Notes: generated by a model from the sequence alone, not told the origin. A stretch of DNA of 6,089 bases from DASYUM01 sp036001225 (GCA_036001225.1 DASYUM010000151.1:1-6089); one strand, 5' to 3'; shown: positions 1-4,896, counted from the stretch's first letter. Numbers and translations are program-made.

Positions 1-456
1 ATCGATCCAGCAGAGCAGCCAGCCCAGGTCCCGCACGAACAGCGCGTCGTTGTGCTCCACACCGAACGCGCCGGGGTCGTCGAGGGCGCGGTTCCCGACC
101 AGGGCCACCATCGGGATGCGGAGGGCTGGGGTCACGACGAGGCACTCCATCGCGTAGGCCCAGCCGACCCCGGAGGAACCGCAGAAGACACGGGCGCCGA
201 CCGCCGAGGCGTGCTTGACGATCTCGAACTGGCTGTGCTCCCCCTCGGCCACGATGTACTCGGCCGTGAGCTTGCCATTGGCGATCTTCTTGGCGATCGC
301 CTGCATGACCGTGTCGTAGGGGCGGATGGGATAGGCGGTGACGACGTCGATGTCGGCGAGCGTCAGGGCCTCGGCGACAGCCTCGCTGCCGGAGATGAGC
401 ATCTCCTTCTCTTCGAGGACCCCCGCGCTCGGCGCCGGCTTGGTCGCGACTGTCAT
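1..456 (-). CDS. Oxalate oxidoreductase-like alpha subunit (2-oxoacid:ferredoxin oxidoreductase), 3' truncated by window edge
   Basis: N-terminal 152 residues of the alpha subunit of a thiamine-diphosphate-dependent 2-oxoacid:ferredoxin oxidoreductase, a cytoplasmic enzyme that oxidatively decarboxylates a 2-oxoacid and reduces ferredoxin. Seen: ATG at 456-454 with an AGGAGGAA ribosome site at 464-471, a motif YPIRPYD at residues 42-48, an acidic EGEH segment near 71-74 where the family carries the Glu that activates thiamine, and GNRALDDPGAFG at 121-132. Pyruvate enzymes usually have YPITP in the first motif. From memory of the Moorella thermoacetica oxalate enzyme, Arg31, Arg109, Asp112 and Phe117 of alpha line the substrate pocket and switch loop; here Arg45, Arg123, Asp126 and Phe131 keep exactly that spacing (offset 14). 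I therefore infer oxalate as substrate. The gene follows the gamma-delta gene by 19 bp, and a beta (thiamine-binding) gene is expected beyond the left edge. A pyruvate or other oxoacid specificity is the alternative. Confidence 0.9.
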   Translation of the reverse strand, partial: MTVATKPAPSAGVLEEKEMLISGSEAVAEALTLADIDVVTAYPIRPYDTVMQAIAKKIANGKLTAEYIVAEGEHSQFEIVKHASAVGARVFCGSSGVGWAYAMECLVVTPALRIPMVALVGNRALDDPGAFGVEHNDALFVRDLGWLLCWID

Positions 457-463
457 GGACGTG

Positions 464-471
464 TTCCTCCT
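464..471 (-). promoter_or_regulatory. Ribosome binding site for the alpha subunit
   Basis: The minus strand reads AGGAGGAA, a near-perfect Shine-Dalgarno sequence, 7 nt before the ATG at 456-454. It lies within the 19-bp gap after the gamma-delta stop codon and fixes the start of the alpha subunit. Confidence 0.8.
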
Positions 472-475
472 CGAG

Positions 476-1753
476 TTACGCGCCGGGCGCTTCGGCTACG
501 CCGGTCACAATCGATGTGGACTGGTCCCGGTGGACCGTCGTAGGCAGCCCCTTCTCCTCCGCGTTTTCTCCCGGGATACCGTTGGTGATCGGCGTCCCGC
601 CCAGCTCCAGCTCACCCTCCGCCAGCTCCTCCTCGTACTGCCCCCGGTAGCGGAACCCGTGGGAGCGGGCGGTGTGGACCTTGTCCTCGATCTTCTGCTG
701 GAGCCAGACCTTGTAGGCGTCCTTGTCCCGCCGCCACATCTCCCACTGGCTGGCATTGTCCTCGAACGACGCCTCGTTGACCATCGTGATGCAGTTGTGG
801 ACCGGGCAGACCGCCTCGCACACGCCGCAGCCGCAGCAGGAGTCCATGTTGGCGTCGTAGAGGCCGTCGGGCATGACGTCGAAGCAGCTGTCCGGGCACT
901 GGAGCCAGCAGAGTGTGCACTTCACGCACGTGTCGAAGTCGATCACCGGCCGCATCGTGCGGGTCGAGAACTTCTTGAAGACCTGGCTCCGCTCCGGACG
1001 GTAGCCCTTCCCGCCCTCGATCGGCTTCCCGATGGGGAGCGAGGGGATCGAGACGCCCTCGCGCATCTCCCACCACCGCGGCAGCTCGAAGGCGTACGGG
1101 GTCTCGGGGTTCCCCTCGGCGGTCTTGACCGGCCGACCCTCGATCCGCTCGTAGGCCTTCCGGGCCGATTCGACCTTCAGCTCGGAGCCCCACTCCGCCT
1201 CGCGGATCGCCTCCGCGACGGCGTCGATCGAGAGGAACTGGGGTGCGATCTTGGCCAGCGCGCCCAGGATCCGCACCTCGGTGTGGTCCTCCTTGTAGAC
1301 CCAGAGGCCGGAGAACGAGGCCTTGCCGCGGAGGATCCAGAGCTGGTAGGGGGTCTCCTTCTGGTGGATGTCCTTGAGTAGCTCGGCGGCCGGCTGGGTG
1401 GAGGTGATCAAGAGGTGGCCGTCGGGCAGGATCAGCCGGTTGATCGGCTGCAGCCCGTACCAGGCCCACGACTCCACGCCCTTGGCGAGGGTATCGTCCA
1501 CGCAGATCGTGACGTGGAGCTCCTTGGGCTCGTAGCGGGCCATGTGCTGCTCGAGCTCTTCCTTGGTGTCCGCCACGATCGCGAAGTCCTTGGCCGGGAT
1601 GCCGTTGCGCTGGGGGCTGTCGCCGTAGCGCCCGAAGGCGATCCCCCACCGGCCCGCCTTGCGCGCCGACAGGACGATCCCGCGCGTGATGCGGGCGGCG
1701 AGGTTCTTCTGAAAGATCCCCCGGTAGACCACCTCACAGGTCAAATGCGCCAT
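476..1753 (-). CDS. Fused gamma-delta subunit of oxalate oxidoreductase-like 2-oxoacid:ferredoxin oxidoreductase
   Basis: A 425-residue iron-sulfur subunit passing electrons from the thiamine site towards ferredoxin. Residues 1 to about 190 match the gamma domain of the 2-oxoacid oxidoreductase family: an N-terminal strand and Arg-rich segment (RGIVLSARKAG, 22-34), then VTICVDD (81-87). Residues about 250-345 are a bacterial-type 2[4Fe-4S] ferredoxin domain (delta). Cluster ligands are visible as Cys276, 279, 282 and 286, and Cys306, 309, 312 and 316, both CxxCxxCxxxCP. A tail of about 65 residues (361-425), rich in Glu, Gly, Thr and Pro and probably disordered, follows. In many anaerobes gamma and delta are separate proteins; the fusion and the order gamma-delta then alpha match what I recall for Moorella oxalate oxidoreductase. 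The ATG at 1753 has a strong AGGAGGT site. It is the first gene of the operon, behind a promoter at 1829-1858. Family assignment is firm; the substrate is inferred from the alpha subunit. Confidence 0.95.
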   Translation of the reverse strand: MAHLTCEVVYRGIFQKNLAARITRGIVLSARKAGRWGIAFGRYGDSPQRNGIPAKDFAIVADTKEELEQHMARYEPKELHVTICVDDTLAKGVESWAWYGLQPINRLILPDGHLLITSTQPAAELLKDIHQKETPYQLWILRGKASFSGLWVYKEDHTEVRILGALAKIAPQFLSIDAVAEAIREAEWGSELKVESARKAYERIEGRPVKTAEGNPETPYAFELPRWWEMREGVSIPSLPIGKPIEGGKGYRPERSQVFKKFSTRTMRPVIDFDTCVKCTLCWLQCPDSCFDVMPDGLYDANMDSCCGCGVCEAVCPVHNCITMVNEASFEDNASQWEMWRRDKDAYKVWLQQKIEDKVHTARSHGFRYRGQYEEELAEGELELGGTPITNGIPGENAEEKGLPTTVHRDQSTSIVTGVAEAPGA

Positions 1754-1757
1754 CAGG

Positions 1758-1764
1758 ACCTCCT
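1758..1764 (-). promoter_or_regulatory. Ribosome binding site for gamma-delta subunit
   Basis: The minus strand reads AGGAGGT, a full Shine-Dalgarno match, 4 nt before the ATG at 1753-1751. An AT-rich patch (TAGATATAAGG on the minus strand) lies just upstream and probably keeps the site single-stranded in an otherwise GC-rich leader. Confidence 0.8.
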
Positions 1765-1815
1765 ACCTTATATCTAGGGCCGGGCGGACTGGGATGACCG
1801 GCGGCACCGGTATGC

Positions 1816-1826
1816 TGGTCTGACCA
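1816..1826. promoter_or_regulatory. Putative GntR/FadR-type operator over the OOR-like transcription start
   Basis: TGGTCTGACCA is a perfect palindrome with 4-bp half-sites, TGGT-CTG-ACCA. FadR-subfamily GntR regulators (FadR, PdhR, LldR and relatives) recognise the pattern TNGTNNNACNA, and the site fits it at every fixed position. Its centre is about 8 bp downstream of the predicted -10 box, on the expected transcription start, where bound repressor would block initiation. Many regulators of this subfamily respond to organic acids, which suits an oxalate enzyme. The regulator gene is not in the window, and the effector is unknown. Confidence 0.5.
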
Positions 1827-1828
1827 CC

Positions 1829-1858
1829 AGACTAGGCCACCACCCCGAGCCCTGTCAA
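1829..1858 (-). promoter_or_regulatory. Sigma70-type promoter of the OOR-like operon
   Basis: On the minus strand a perfect -35 box TTGACA (1858-1853) is followed after 18 bp by TAGTCT (1834-1829), which keeps the most conserved -10 bases (T, A and final T). Transcription would start near 1822, giving a leader of about 70 nt. The leader holds a small hairpin (ACCGG and CCGGT arms, 1797-1811) before the ribosome site. A second AT-rich candidate near 1766-1776 is too close to the ATG to serve as a -10. Confidence 0.55.
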
Positions 1859-1880
1859 GCTCCCGTCGGTCGACCCGCTG

Positions 1881-1903
1881 CGGACCGCTCGGTGCCCGGT
1901 CCG
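1881..1903 (-). terminator. GC hairpin after the PPOX gene, possible terminator
   Basis: Inverted repeat CGGACCG (1881-1887) and CGGTCCG (1897-1903) forms a perfect 7-bp stem with a 9-nt loop. It begins 10 bp past the stop codon of the minus-strand PPOX gene and ends before the -35 box of the next operon. There is no T-tract, so it may pause or protect the transcript rather than terminate it alone. Confidence 0.35.
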
Positions 1904-1913
1904 GGGCGGCCGG

Positions 1914-2312
1914 TCAGCCCATCACGGCCACGCGCTCGGGCTGGATCTTGTAGATGACCCGCACCTCGCCGGCACGCCGGTTGGGGTACCGGTCCTGGCC
2001 CAGATACTTCTTGGCCAGGGTGTCGATGTGGGCGTCGGCCCCCTGCTCCGTCACCTCCACGACGCGTCCCCGAACGGCGAGGTGACGATAGGGGTTGTCG
2101 GGGTCCAGGACGGCCAGGGCGACCTTCGGTGACCGCCGCATGTTCCGGTCCTTGACGCGCCCCTTCGCCGAGTTCACCCGGATGTGGGTCCCGTCGAAGT
2201 CACACCAGACGGGCGTGACCTGGGGGCTTCCGTCCGGCATCACGGTCGCCAGGCTCGCGAACGCCTTCTTCTGGAAGAGGTCCTTGAACTTGTCGGGGAT
2301 CGTCGCCGCCAT
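1914..2312 (-). CDS. PPOX-class split-barrel flavin/F420-binding protein
   Basis: A 132-residue protein of the pyridoxamine 5'-phosphate oxidase-like split-barrel superfamily, resembling the PPOX-class F420-dependent enzymes (Rv1155-like). These are small cytoplasmic dimers binding F420 or FMN at the interface. Seen: the opening FASLATVMPDGSPQVTPVW (18-36), a typical first beta-hairpin; the segment SAKGRVKDRNMRRSP (48-62), whose basic residues Lys50, Arg52, Lys54 and Arg57 correspond to the cofactor-phosphate contacts; then the strand VALAVLDPDNPYRHLAVRGRVVEV (64-87). The length is normal. The ATG at 2312 is preceded by AAGGAGG at 2323-2317. It starts 12 bp after the stop of the trans-sulfuration enzyme, so the two are probably co-transcribed. 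The substrate, and F420 versus FMN, cannot be told from the sequence. Confidence 0.88.
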   Translation of the reverse strand: MAATIPDKFKDLFQKKAFASLATVMPDGSPQVTPVWCDFDGTHIRVNSAKGRVKDRNMRRSPKVALAVLDPDNPYRHLAVRGRVVEVTEQGADAHIDTLAKKYLGQDRYPNRRAGEVRVIYKIQPERVAVMG

Positions 2313-2324
2313 GCTGCCTCCTTG

Positions 2325-3512
2325 TCAGGTGCCGGCGCCCGTCAGCGCCGCGTCGAGAGCCTCCCGAAGATCGTCCACGTCTTCGATGCCGACCGACAGC
2401 CGTACCAGGCCGGGGTCGATGCCGAGCTTGGCCTGGTCCTCGGCCGAGAGCGGCCGGTGCGAGGTCCGCGCGGGATAGCTCCAGGTCGTGGCCAGGTCGC
2501 CGAAGCTCGGCGCGAACTCGATCAGGGTGAGCGTCGCGAAGAAGCGCTCCACGGCAGCCGCCCCGCCGCGGAGCTCGAACGCCAGCATGCCGCCGAAGCC
2601 CCCCGTCAGCAGCTTCGTCGCCAAGCCGTGCTGGGGATGGTCGGGGAGCCCGGGATAGTGGACGCGCCGCACCTCCGGCCGGCTGGCCAGGAAGCGCGCG
2701 ACGGCGAGGGCGTTCGCCGAGTGGCGCTCCATCCGGAGGGCGAGCGTCCGCACCCCGCGGAGGACGAGCCAGGCGTCGAAGGGACCCAGGTTGAGGCCGA
2801 TCCGCACCGCCTGGGCCCGGGCCGCCGCGATCAGCCCGCGGTCCCCGGCCAGGACGCCCGCCGTCGCGTCGCCGTGCCCGGAGAGGTACTTCGTCGCGCT
2901 GTGGTGCACCGCGGTCGCCCCGTGCTCCAGGGGGCGGAGGAGCGCGGGCGAGGCGAAGGTGCCATCGACCAGGAGGGCGAGGCCCCGGCGGCGGCTGACC
3001 TCGGCCAGGCCCGGCAGGTCGGCGAGCCGGAGGAGCGGATTCGACACCGCCTCGACGAACACGGCCCGCGTCGCTGGGGTGAGGGCCGCCTCCACCGCGC
3101 CGACCTCGGCCGCGTCGGCAAAGCTCACCGCGATCCCCCACCGCGGCGCCTGCTCGCGCAGCAGCGCCGTCGTCGAGCCGTACAGATCCTGGCCGGCCAC
3201 CAGGTGGTCCCCCGGCCGGAGCGCGGCCAGGAACAGCGCGGTCAGCGCGCCCATGCCGGACGCCGTCACCAGCGCGTCCTCGGATCCCTCCAGCCCCGCC
3301 AGCGTGGCTTCCAGCATCGTATGGTTCGGCGTGCCGAAGCGGCCGTAGATGTAGCCGGGACGCTGGCCTTCCCACACGGCGTCCACCTGGGCGAGGTCGT
3401 CGAAGACATAGACGTTGGCGAGGTGGATGGGCGGCGTCAGCGGCCGGGAGGCCGACGGCGGGTGTGGCGCCGCCCGGGCGGCGCGGGTCGCGAAGCGTGG
3501 CGACTGGCTCAT
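2325..3512 (-). CDS. PLP-dependent trans-sulfuration enzyme (cystathionine gamma-synthase/lyase family)
   Basis: A 395-residue member of the Cys/Met metabolism PLP enzyme family (fold type I, tetrameric, cytoplasmic), full length. Seen: YGRFGTPN (56-63), whose Tyr56 and Arg58 reach the neighbouring subunit's PLP phosphate; SGMGA (85-89), the phosphate loop; Tyr111 stacking on PLP; EAVSNP (154-159); Asp183 pairing with the PLP nitrogen; the Schiff-base lysine Lys208 in HSATKYLSGHGD; and Arg371 in RLSVGIED, binding the substrate carboxylate. Position 113 is Ser in YGST, not the Cys typical of methionine gamma-lyase, favouring a synthase or cystathionine lyase. Two positions depart from the usual family text: VDGTF instead of VDNTF (184), and SFGD (336-339) instead of SLGG. 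Start ATG at 3512 with GGAGG 7 nt upstream. The exact reaction among cystathionine gamma-synthase, gamma-lyase and O-acylhomoserine sulfhydrylase is undecided. Confidence 0.93.
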   Translation of the reverse strand: MSQSPRFATRAARAAPHPPSASRPLTPPIHLANVYVFDDLAQVDAVWEGQRPGYIYGRFGTPNHTMLEATLAGLEGSEDALVTASGMGALTALFLAALRPGDHLVAGQDLYGSTTALLREQAPRWGIAVSFADAAEVGAVEAALTPATRAVFVEAVSNPLLRLADLPGLAEVSRRRGLALLVDGTFASPALLRPLEHGATAVHHSATKYLSGHGDATAGVLAGDRGLIAAARAQAVRIGLNLGPFDAWLVLRGVRTLALRMERHSANALAVARFLASRPEVRRVHYPGLPDHPQHGLATKLLTGGFGGMLAFELRGGAAAVERFFATLTLIEFAPSFGDLATTWSYPARTSHRPLSAEDQAKLGIDPGLVRLSVGIEDVDDLREALDAALTGAGT

Positions 3513-3554
3513 CGCGGATCCTCCGGGGGGACGCAGGGTTCCGGGCGCACCGCC

Positions 3555-3583
3555 ATTAGAGCCCCTTGTCCGGGCCGTCGCAA
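3555..3583 (-). promoter_or_regulatory. Promoter of the trans-sulfuration/PPOX operon
   Basis: The minus strand carries TTGCGA (3583-3578) and, after exactly 17 bp, TCTAAT (3560-3555), matching TTGACA at four and TATAAT at five of six positions. Initiation near 3548 leaves a leader of about 36 nt containing the GGAGG site of the first gene. Confidence 0.5.
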
Positions 3584-3599
3584 GCGCGAATCGGATCGG

Positions 3600-3616
3600 C
3601 CGAAAAAAAATTTCGG
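3600..3616. promoter_or_regulatory. A8T3 tract between divergent promoters (UP-element-like, inverted repeat)
   Basis: Eight A then three T, framed by CCG and CGG, form an inverted repeat with 6-bp arms and a 5-nt centre, an isolated AT island in GC-rich DNA. It abuts the plus-strand -35 box, where UP elements bind the RNA polymerase alpha subunit, and lies about 55-65 bp upstream of the minus-strand start. It could instead be a bent-DNA or regulator-binding site. Confidence 0.4.
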
Positions 3617-3643
3617 TGACAGCCGGGGGCCCTGCCTTAGACT
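3616..3643 (+). promoter_or_regulatory. Promoter of the HAD phosphatase operon
   Basis: GTGACA (3616-3621, five of six to TTGACA) and TAGACT (3638-3643, four of six to TATAAT) are separated by 16 bp. The A8T3 tract lies immediately upstream. Initiation near 3650 gives a leader of about 50 nt before the short ORF at 3703 and 97 nt before the HAD start. Confidence 0.5.
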
Positions 3644-3702
3644 AGGGTTGCTTCATCGCTCCCTGGCCTCGGTCGGGTCTCAGCGTCGCTGGGAGGATTG
3701 CG

Positions 3703-3750
3703 GTGGTATCGACCCATCCCGCAGCCGGTCTGGTCCCGCGGGGCCGATGA
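3703..3750 (+). CDS. Possible 15-codon leader ORF overlapping the HAD start (ATGA)
   Basis: A GTG-initiated ORF of 15 codons (VSTHPAAGLVPRGR after the initiator Met) preceded by a strong GGGAGG at 3691-3696 with 6-nt spacing. Its TGA stop (3748-3750) overlaps the HAD ATG (3747-3749) as ATGA, the arrangement typical of coupled translation. The HAD start itself has no convincing ribosome site, so ribosomes may load on the leader and reinitiate. No residue pattern suggests amino-acid attenuation. A chance ORF, or a HAD start elsewhere, is possible. Confidence 0.35.
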   Translation: MVSTHPAAGLVPRGR

Positions 3751-4421
3751 ACGTCGGGGCGGTCATCTTCGACCTGGACGGCGTCCTGGTGGATTCCGAG
3801 CCCCTCCACTTGCGAGCCACCCAGGCTGCGCTGGGCGCCCGCGGCCCCTCGTTCTCCGAACGCGACAACCGCGCCTTCATCGGTGCGACCGATGTCGAGG
3901 TGCTGCGGGTGCTCCGGATCCTCTTCGACCTCCCCGACCCCACCCCGGCCCTCGTCGAGGCGAAGAACCGGCACCTGGTCGCCCTGATCCGCGCCGAGGT
4001 GCGGCCGCTGCCCGGCGTTCCCGCCGTGCCGAAGGGGCTGCGCGAGGCCGGGTGGCGGCTCGCGCTCGCCTCCGCCTCCTCCCCCTCGGTCATCAAGGCG
4101 ATCCTGGAGCGGGTCGGGCTCGAGGGGGAGTTCGAGGCGGTCGTCTCGGGGGACGAGGTCAGCCGTGGGAAGCCGGCGCCGGACGGCTTTCTGATGGCTG
4201 CCCGCCGGCTGGGGGCCCCGCCCGAGCAGTGCCTGGTCGTGGAAGACTCGCGCAACGGCGTGCTGGCCGGTAAGGCCGCCGGCATGCGGGTCGCCGCCGT
4301 CCCCGGCCCGGCCACCCGACACGAGGACTTCTCCGCCGCCGACCTCGTGCTCCCCGACCTGGAAGCCCTGCCGGCGGTTCTCGCTCCGCTCGGGGCGGCT
4401 TCTCCCGGTCGGCGAGGCTGA
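3747..4421 (+). CDS. HAD superfamily phosphatase/phosphomutase, subfamily IA (beta-phosphoglucomutase-like)
   Basis: A 224-residue cytoplasmic haloacid dehalogenase-type hydrolase. All four HAD motifs are visible: motif I FDLDGVLVDSE with nucleophile Asp9 and acid/base Asp11; motif II Ser109 in LALASASS; motif III Lys142 in SRGKPAPD; motif IV Glu166-Asp167 in VVEDSRNG, binding Mg2+. Residues about 18-85 form the helical C1 cap that sets specificity. The text resembles beta-phosphoglucomutase and sugar-phosphate phosphatases, but the substrate cannot be assigned. The ATG at 3747 is chosen because motif I begins eight residues later, the usual place for this family. The reading frame stays open far upstream, but that part is antisense to the trans-sulfuration gene and not believable. 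A 66-residue protein follows after 1 bp. Confidence 0.92.
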   Translation: MNVGAVIFDLDGVLVDSEPLHLRATQAALGARGPSFSERDNRAFIGATDVEVLRVLRILFDLPDPTPALVEAKNRHLVALIRAEVRPLPGVPAVPKGLREAGWRLALASASSPSVIKAILERVGLEGEFEAVVSGDEVSRGKPAPDGFLMAARRLGAPPEQCLVVEDSRNGVLAGKAAGMRVAAVPGPATRHEDFSAADLVLPDLEALPAVLAPLGAASPGRRG

Positions 4422-4422
4422 C

Positions 4423-4623
4423 GTGGGACTGGGCGAACCGAGCCTCAAGCGGGCGCTCCAGTGGTTGCTCGATCGGTTGGCCGACGATCCCAAGGCGAAC
4501 CGCTCAGGGCTCATCGACGAGGCGTCGCGGCAGTTCGACCTCTCCCCGCTGGAGGCCGACTTCCTCTACCGCCAGCTCACCGACGCCGAGAAGCGGGGCG
4601 GGAAGGAGAAGCCGAAAGAGTAG
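4423..4623 (+). CDS. Small protein of unknown function, coupled to the HAD gene
   Basis: A 66-residue acidic/basic protein that I do not recognise. It starts with GTG at 4423, one base after the HAD stop, with a GCGAGG ribosome site inside the HAD 3' end. It is probably all helical: residues 7-22 (LKRALQWLLDRLADDP) and 25-40 are amphipathic, and residues 42-57 contain a FLYRQL segment, ending in a Lys/Glu-rich tail. There is no Cys, membrane segment or signal peptide. Its tight coupling suggests joint expression with the phosphatase, but no function can be stated. Confidence 0.75.
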   Translation: MGLGEPSLKRALQWLLDRLADDPKANRSGLIDEASRQFDLSPLEADFLYRQLTDAEKRGGKEKPKE

Positions 4624-4626
4624 CCA

Positions 4627-4646
4627 GGGCCGACGTCATCCGGCCC
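4627..4646 (+). terminator. Stem-loop just after the HAD operon
   Basis: GGGCCG (4627-4632) and CGGCCC (4641-4646) form a perfect 6-bp GC stem with an 8-nt loop, 3 bp past the stop of the 66-residue gene. No T-run follows, so it is at best a weak intrinsic terminator. Confidence 0.35.
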
Positions 4647-4698
4647 GGCGTCAACCCTGCGGTCGGTAGCGCTCCTTGAATGCCTTGGGCGCGATGGC
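4640..4698. repeat. Direct repeat, copy 1
   Basis: Matches 4841-4896. Positions 4661-4698 equal 4859-4896 with a single difference (t4681 versus c4879), an offset of 198 bp. The match continues leftwards through CGGCCCGGC with one substitution and a 3-bp insertion. It ends abruptly at 4698. Confidence 0.85.
4651..4698 (-). pseudogene. 3' remnant of a duplicate of the 65-residue gene
   Basis: On the minus strand this stretch encodes AIAPKAFKERYRP, identical to residues 52-64 of the intact protein at 4852-5049, then Gln-Gly and its own TGA (4653-4651). The only base change inside the 38-bp match is synonymous (GCA for GCG, Ala). Upstream of it the similarity stops and the first 50 or so codons are gone. 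This is best read as the tail of a lost paralogue or duplicated gene end. Confidence 0.6.
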
Positions 4699-4759
4699 CG
4701 AGTGGGGTAACCCCCGTCCACATCAGGCCGGGCCGCGAACCGAGCAGATCAAGGACGCA

Positions 4760-4812
4760 GGCGCGAGGCGCGCCGAGGCGTATGCCTCATACGTTGAGGC
4801 GCGGCGAGCGCC
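4760..4812 (+). repeat. Long imperfect hairpin with periodic GA/GA internal loops, possible dispersed element or bidirectional terminator
   Basis: A 53-nt stem-loop. Inner stem CGTATG (4779-4784) pairs with CATACG (4788-4793) around a 3-nt loop. Middle stem CGCGCC (4769-4774) pairs with GGCGCG (4798-4803). Outer stem GGCGC (4760-4764) pairs with GCGCC (4808-4812). The two internal junctions (GAGG opposite TTGA, and GAGG opposite GCGA) each place GA opposite GA. The inner junction can add two G-U pairs only in the plus-strand RNA. It sits between convergent genes, so it could end or protect transcripts from both. Its form resembles dispersed intergenic repeats (REP- or MITE-like), but copy number cannot be judged here. 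Confidence 0.6.
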
Positions 4813-4840
4813 GAGGACGCCGAGATGCGACGGTGATCGG

Positions 4841-4896
4841 CCGGCCCGGCATCAAGGCGGTCGGTAGCGCTCCTTGAACGCCTTGGGCGCGATGGC
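4841..4896. repeat. Direct repeat, copy 2
   Basis: The partner of 4640-4698. This copy covers the stop codon and last 14 sense codons of the intact 65-residue gene plus about 11 bp downstream. The 142-bp stretch between the two copies (4699-4840) contains the long hairpin and a small GGGG-TAA-CCCC stem (4704-4714). Confidence 0.85.

Noticed and set aside
1766..1776. TATAAG-like box as an alternative -10 for the OOR-like operon
   Set aside because: A start from it would fall at the ribosome site or ATG, and no -35 box lies 16-18 bp upstream; the TTGACA/TAGTCT pair is better.
52..1777. Several plus-strand open frames across the OOR-like operon (52-543, 338-1381, 1415-1777)
   Set aside because: Shadows of the minus-strand subunit genes, which contain clear cluster-binding and substrate-pocket motifs; the plus-strand text is low complexity.
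2184..3746. Very long plus-strand open frame continuing into the HAD gene
   Set aside because: It is antisense to the trans-sulfuration and PPOX genes, has Arg/Pro/Gly-rich text without domain features, and stays open only because of high GC. HAD motif I dictates the start at 3747.
4693..4730. String resembling the D-arm of tRNA-Ser (TGGCCGAGTGG)
   Set aside because: No anticodon arm, no T-loop GTTCGAATC-like sequence and no acceptor stem pairing in the following 90 bases; part of it belongs to the direct repeat.
4676..4877. Two plus-strand small ORFs within the intergenic gap (4676-4867 and 4680-4877)
   Set aside because: Both run through the hairpin and the repeat copies, have no ribosome site, and overlap the end of the convergent gene.
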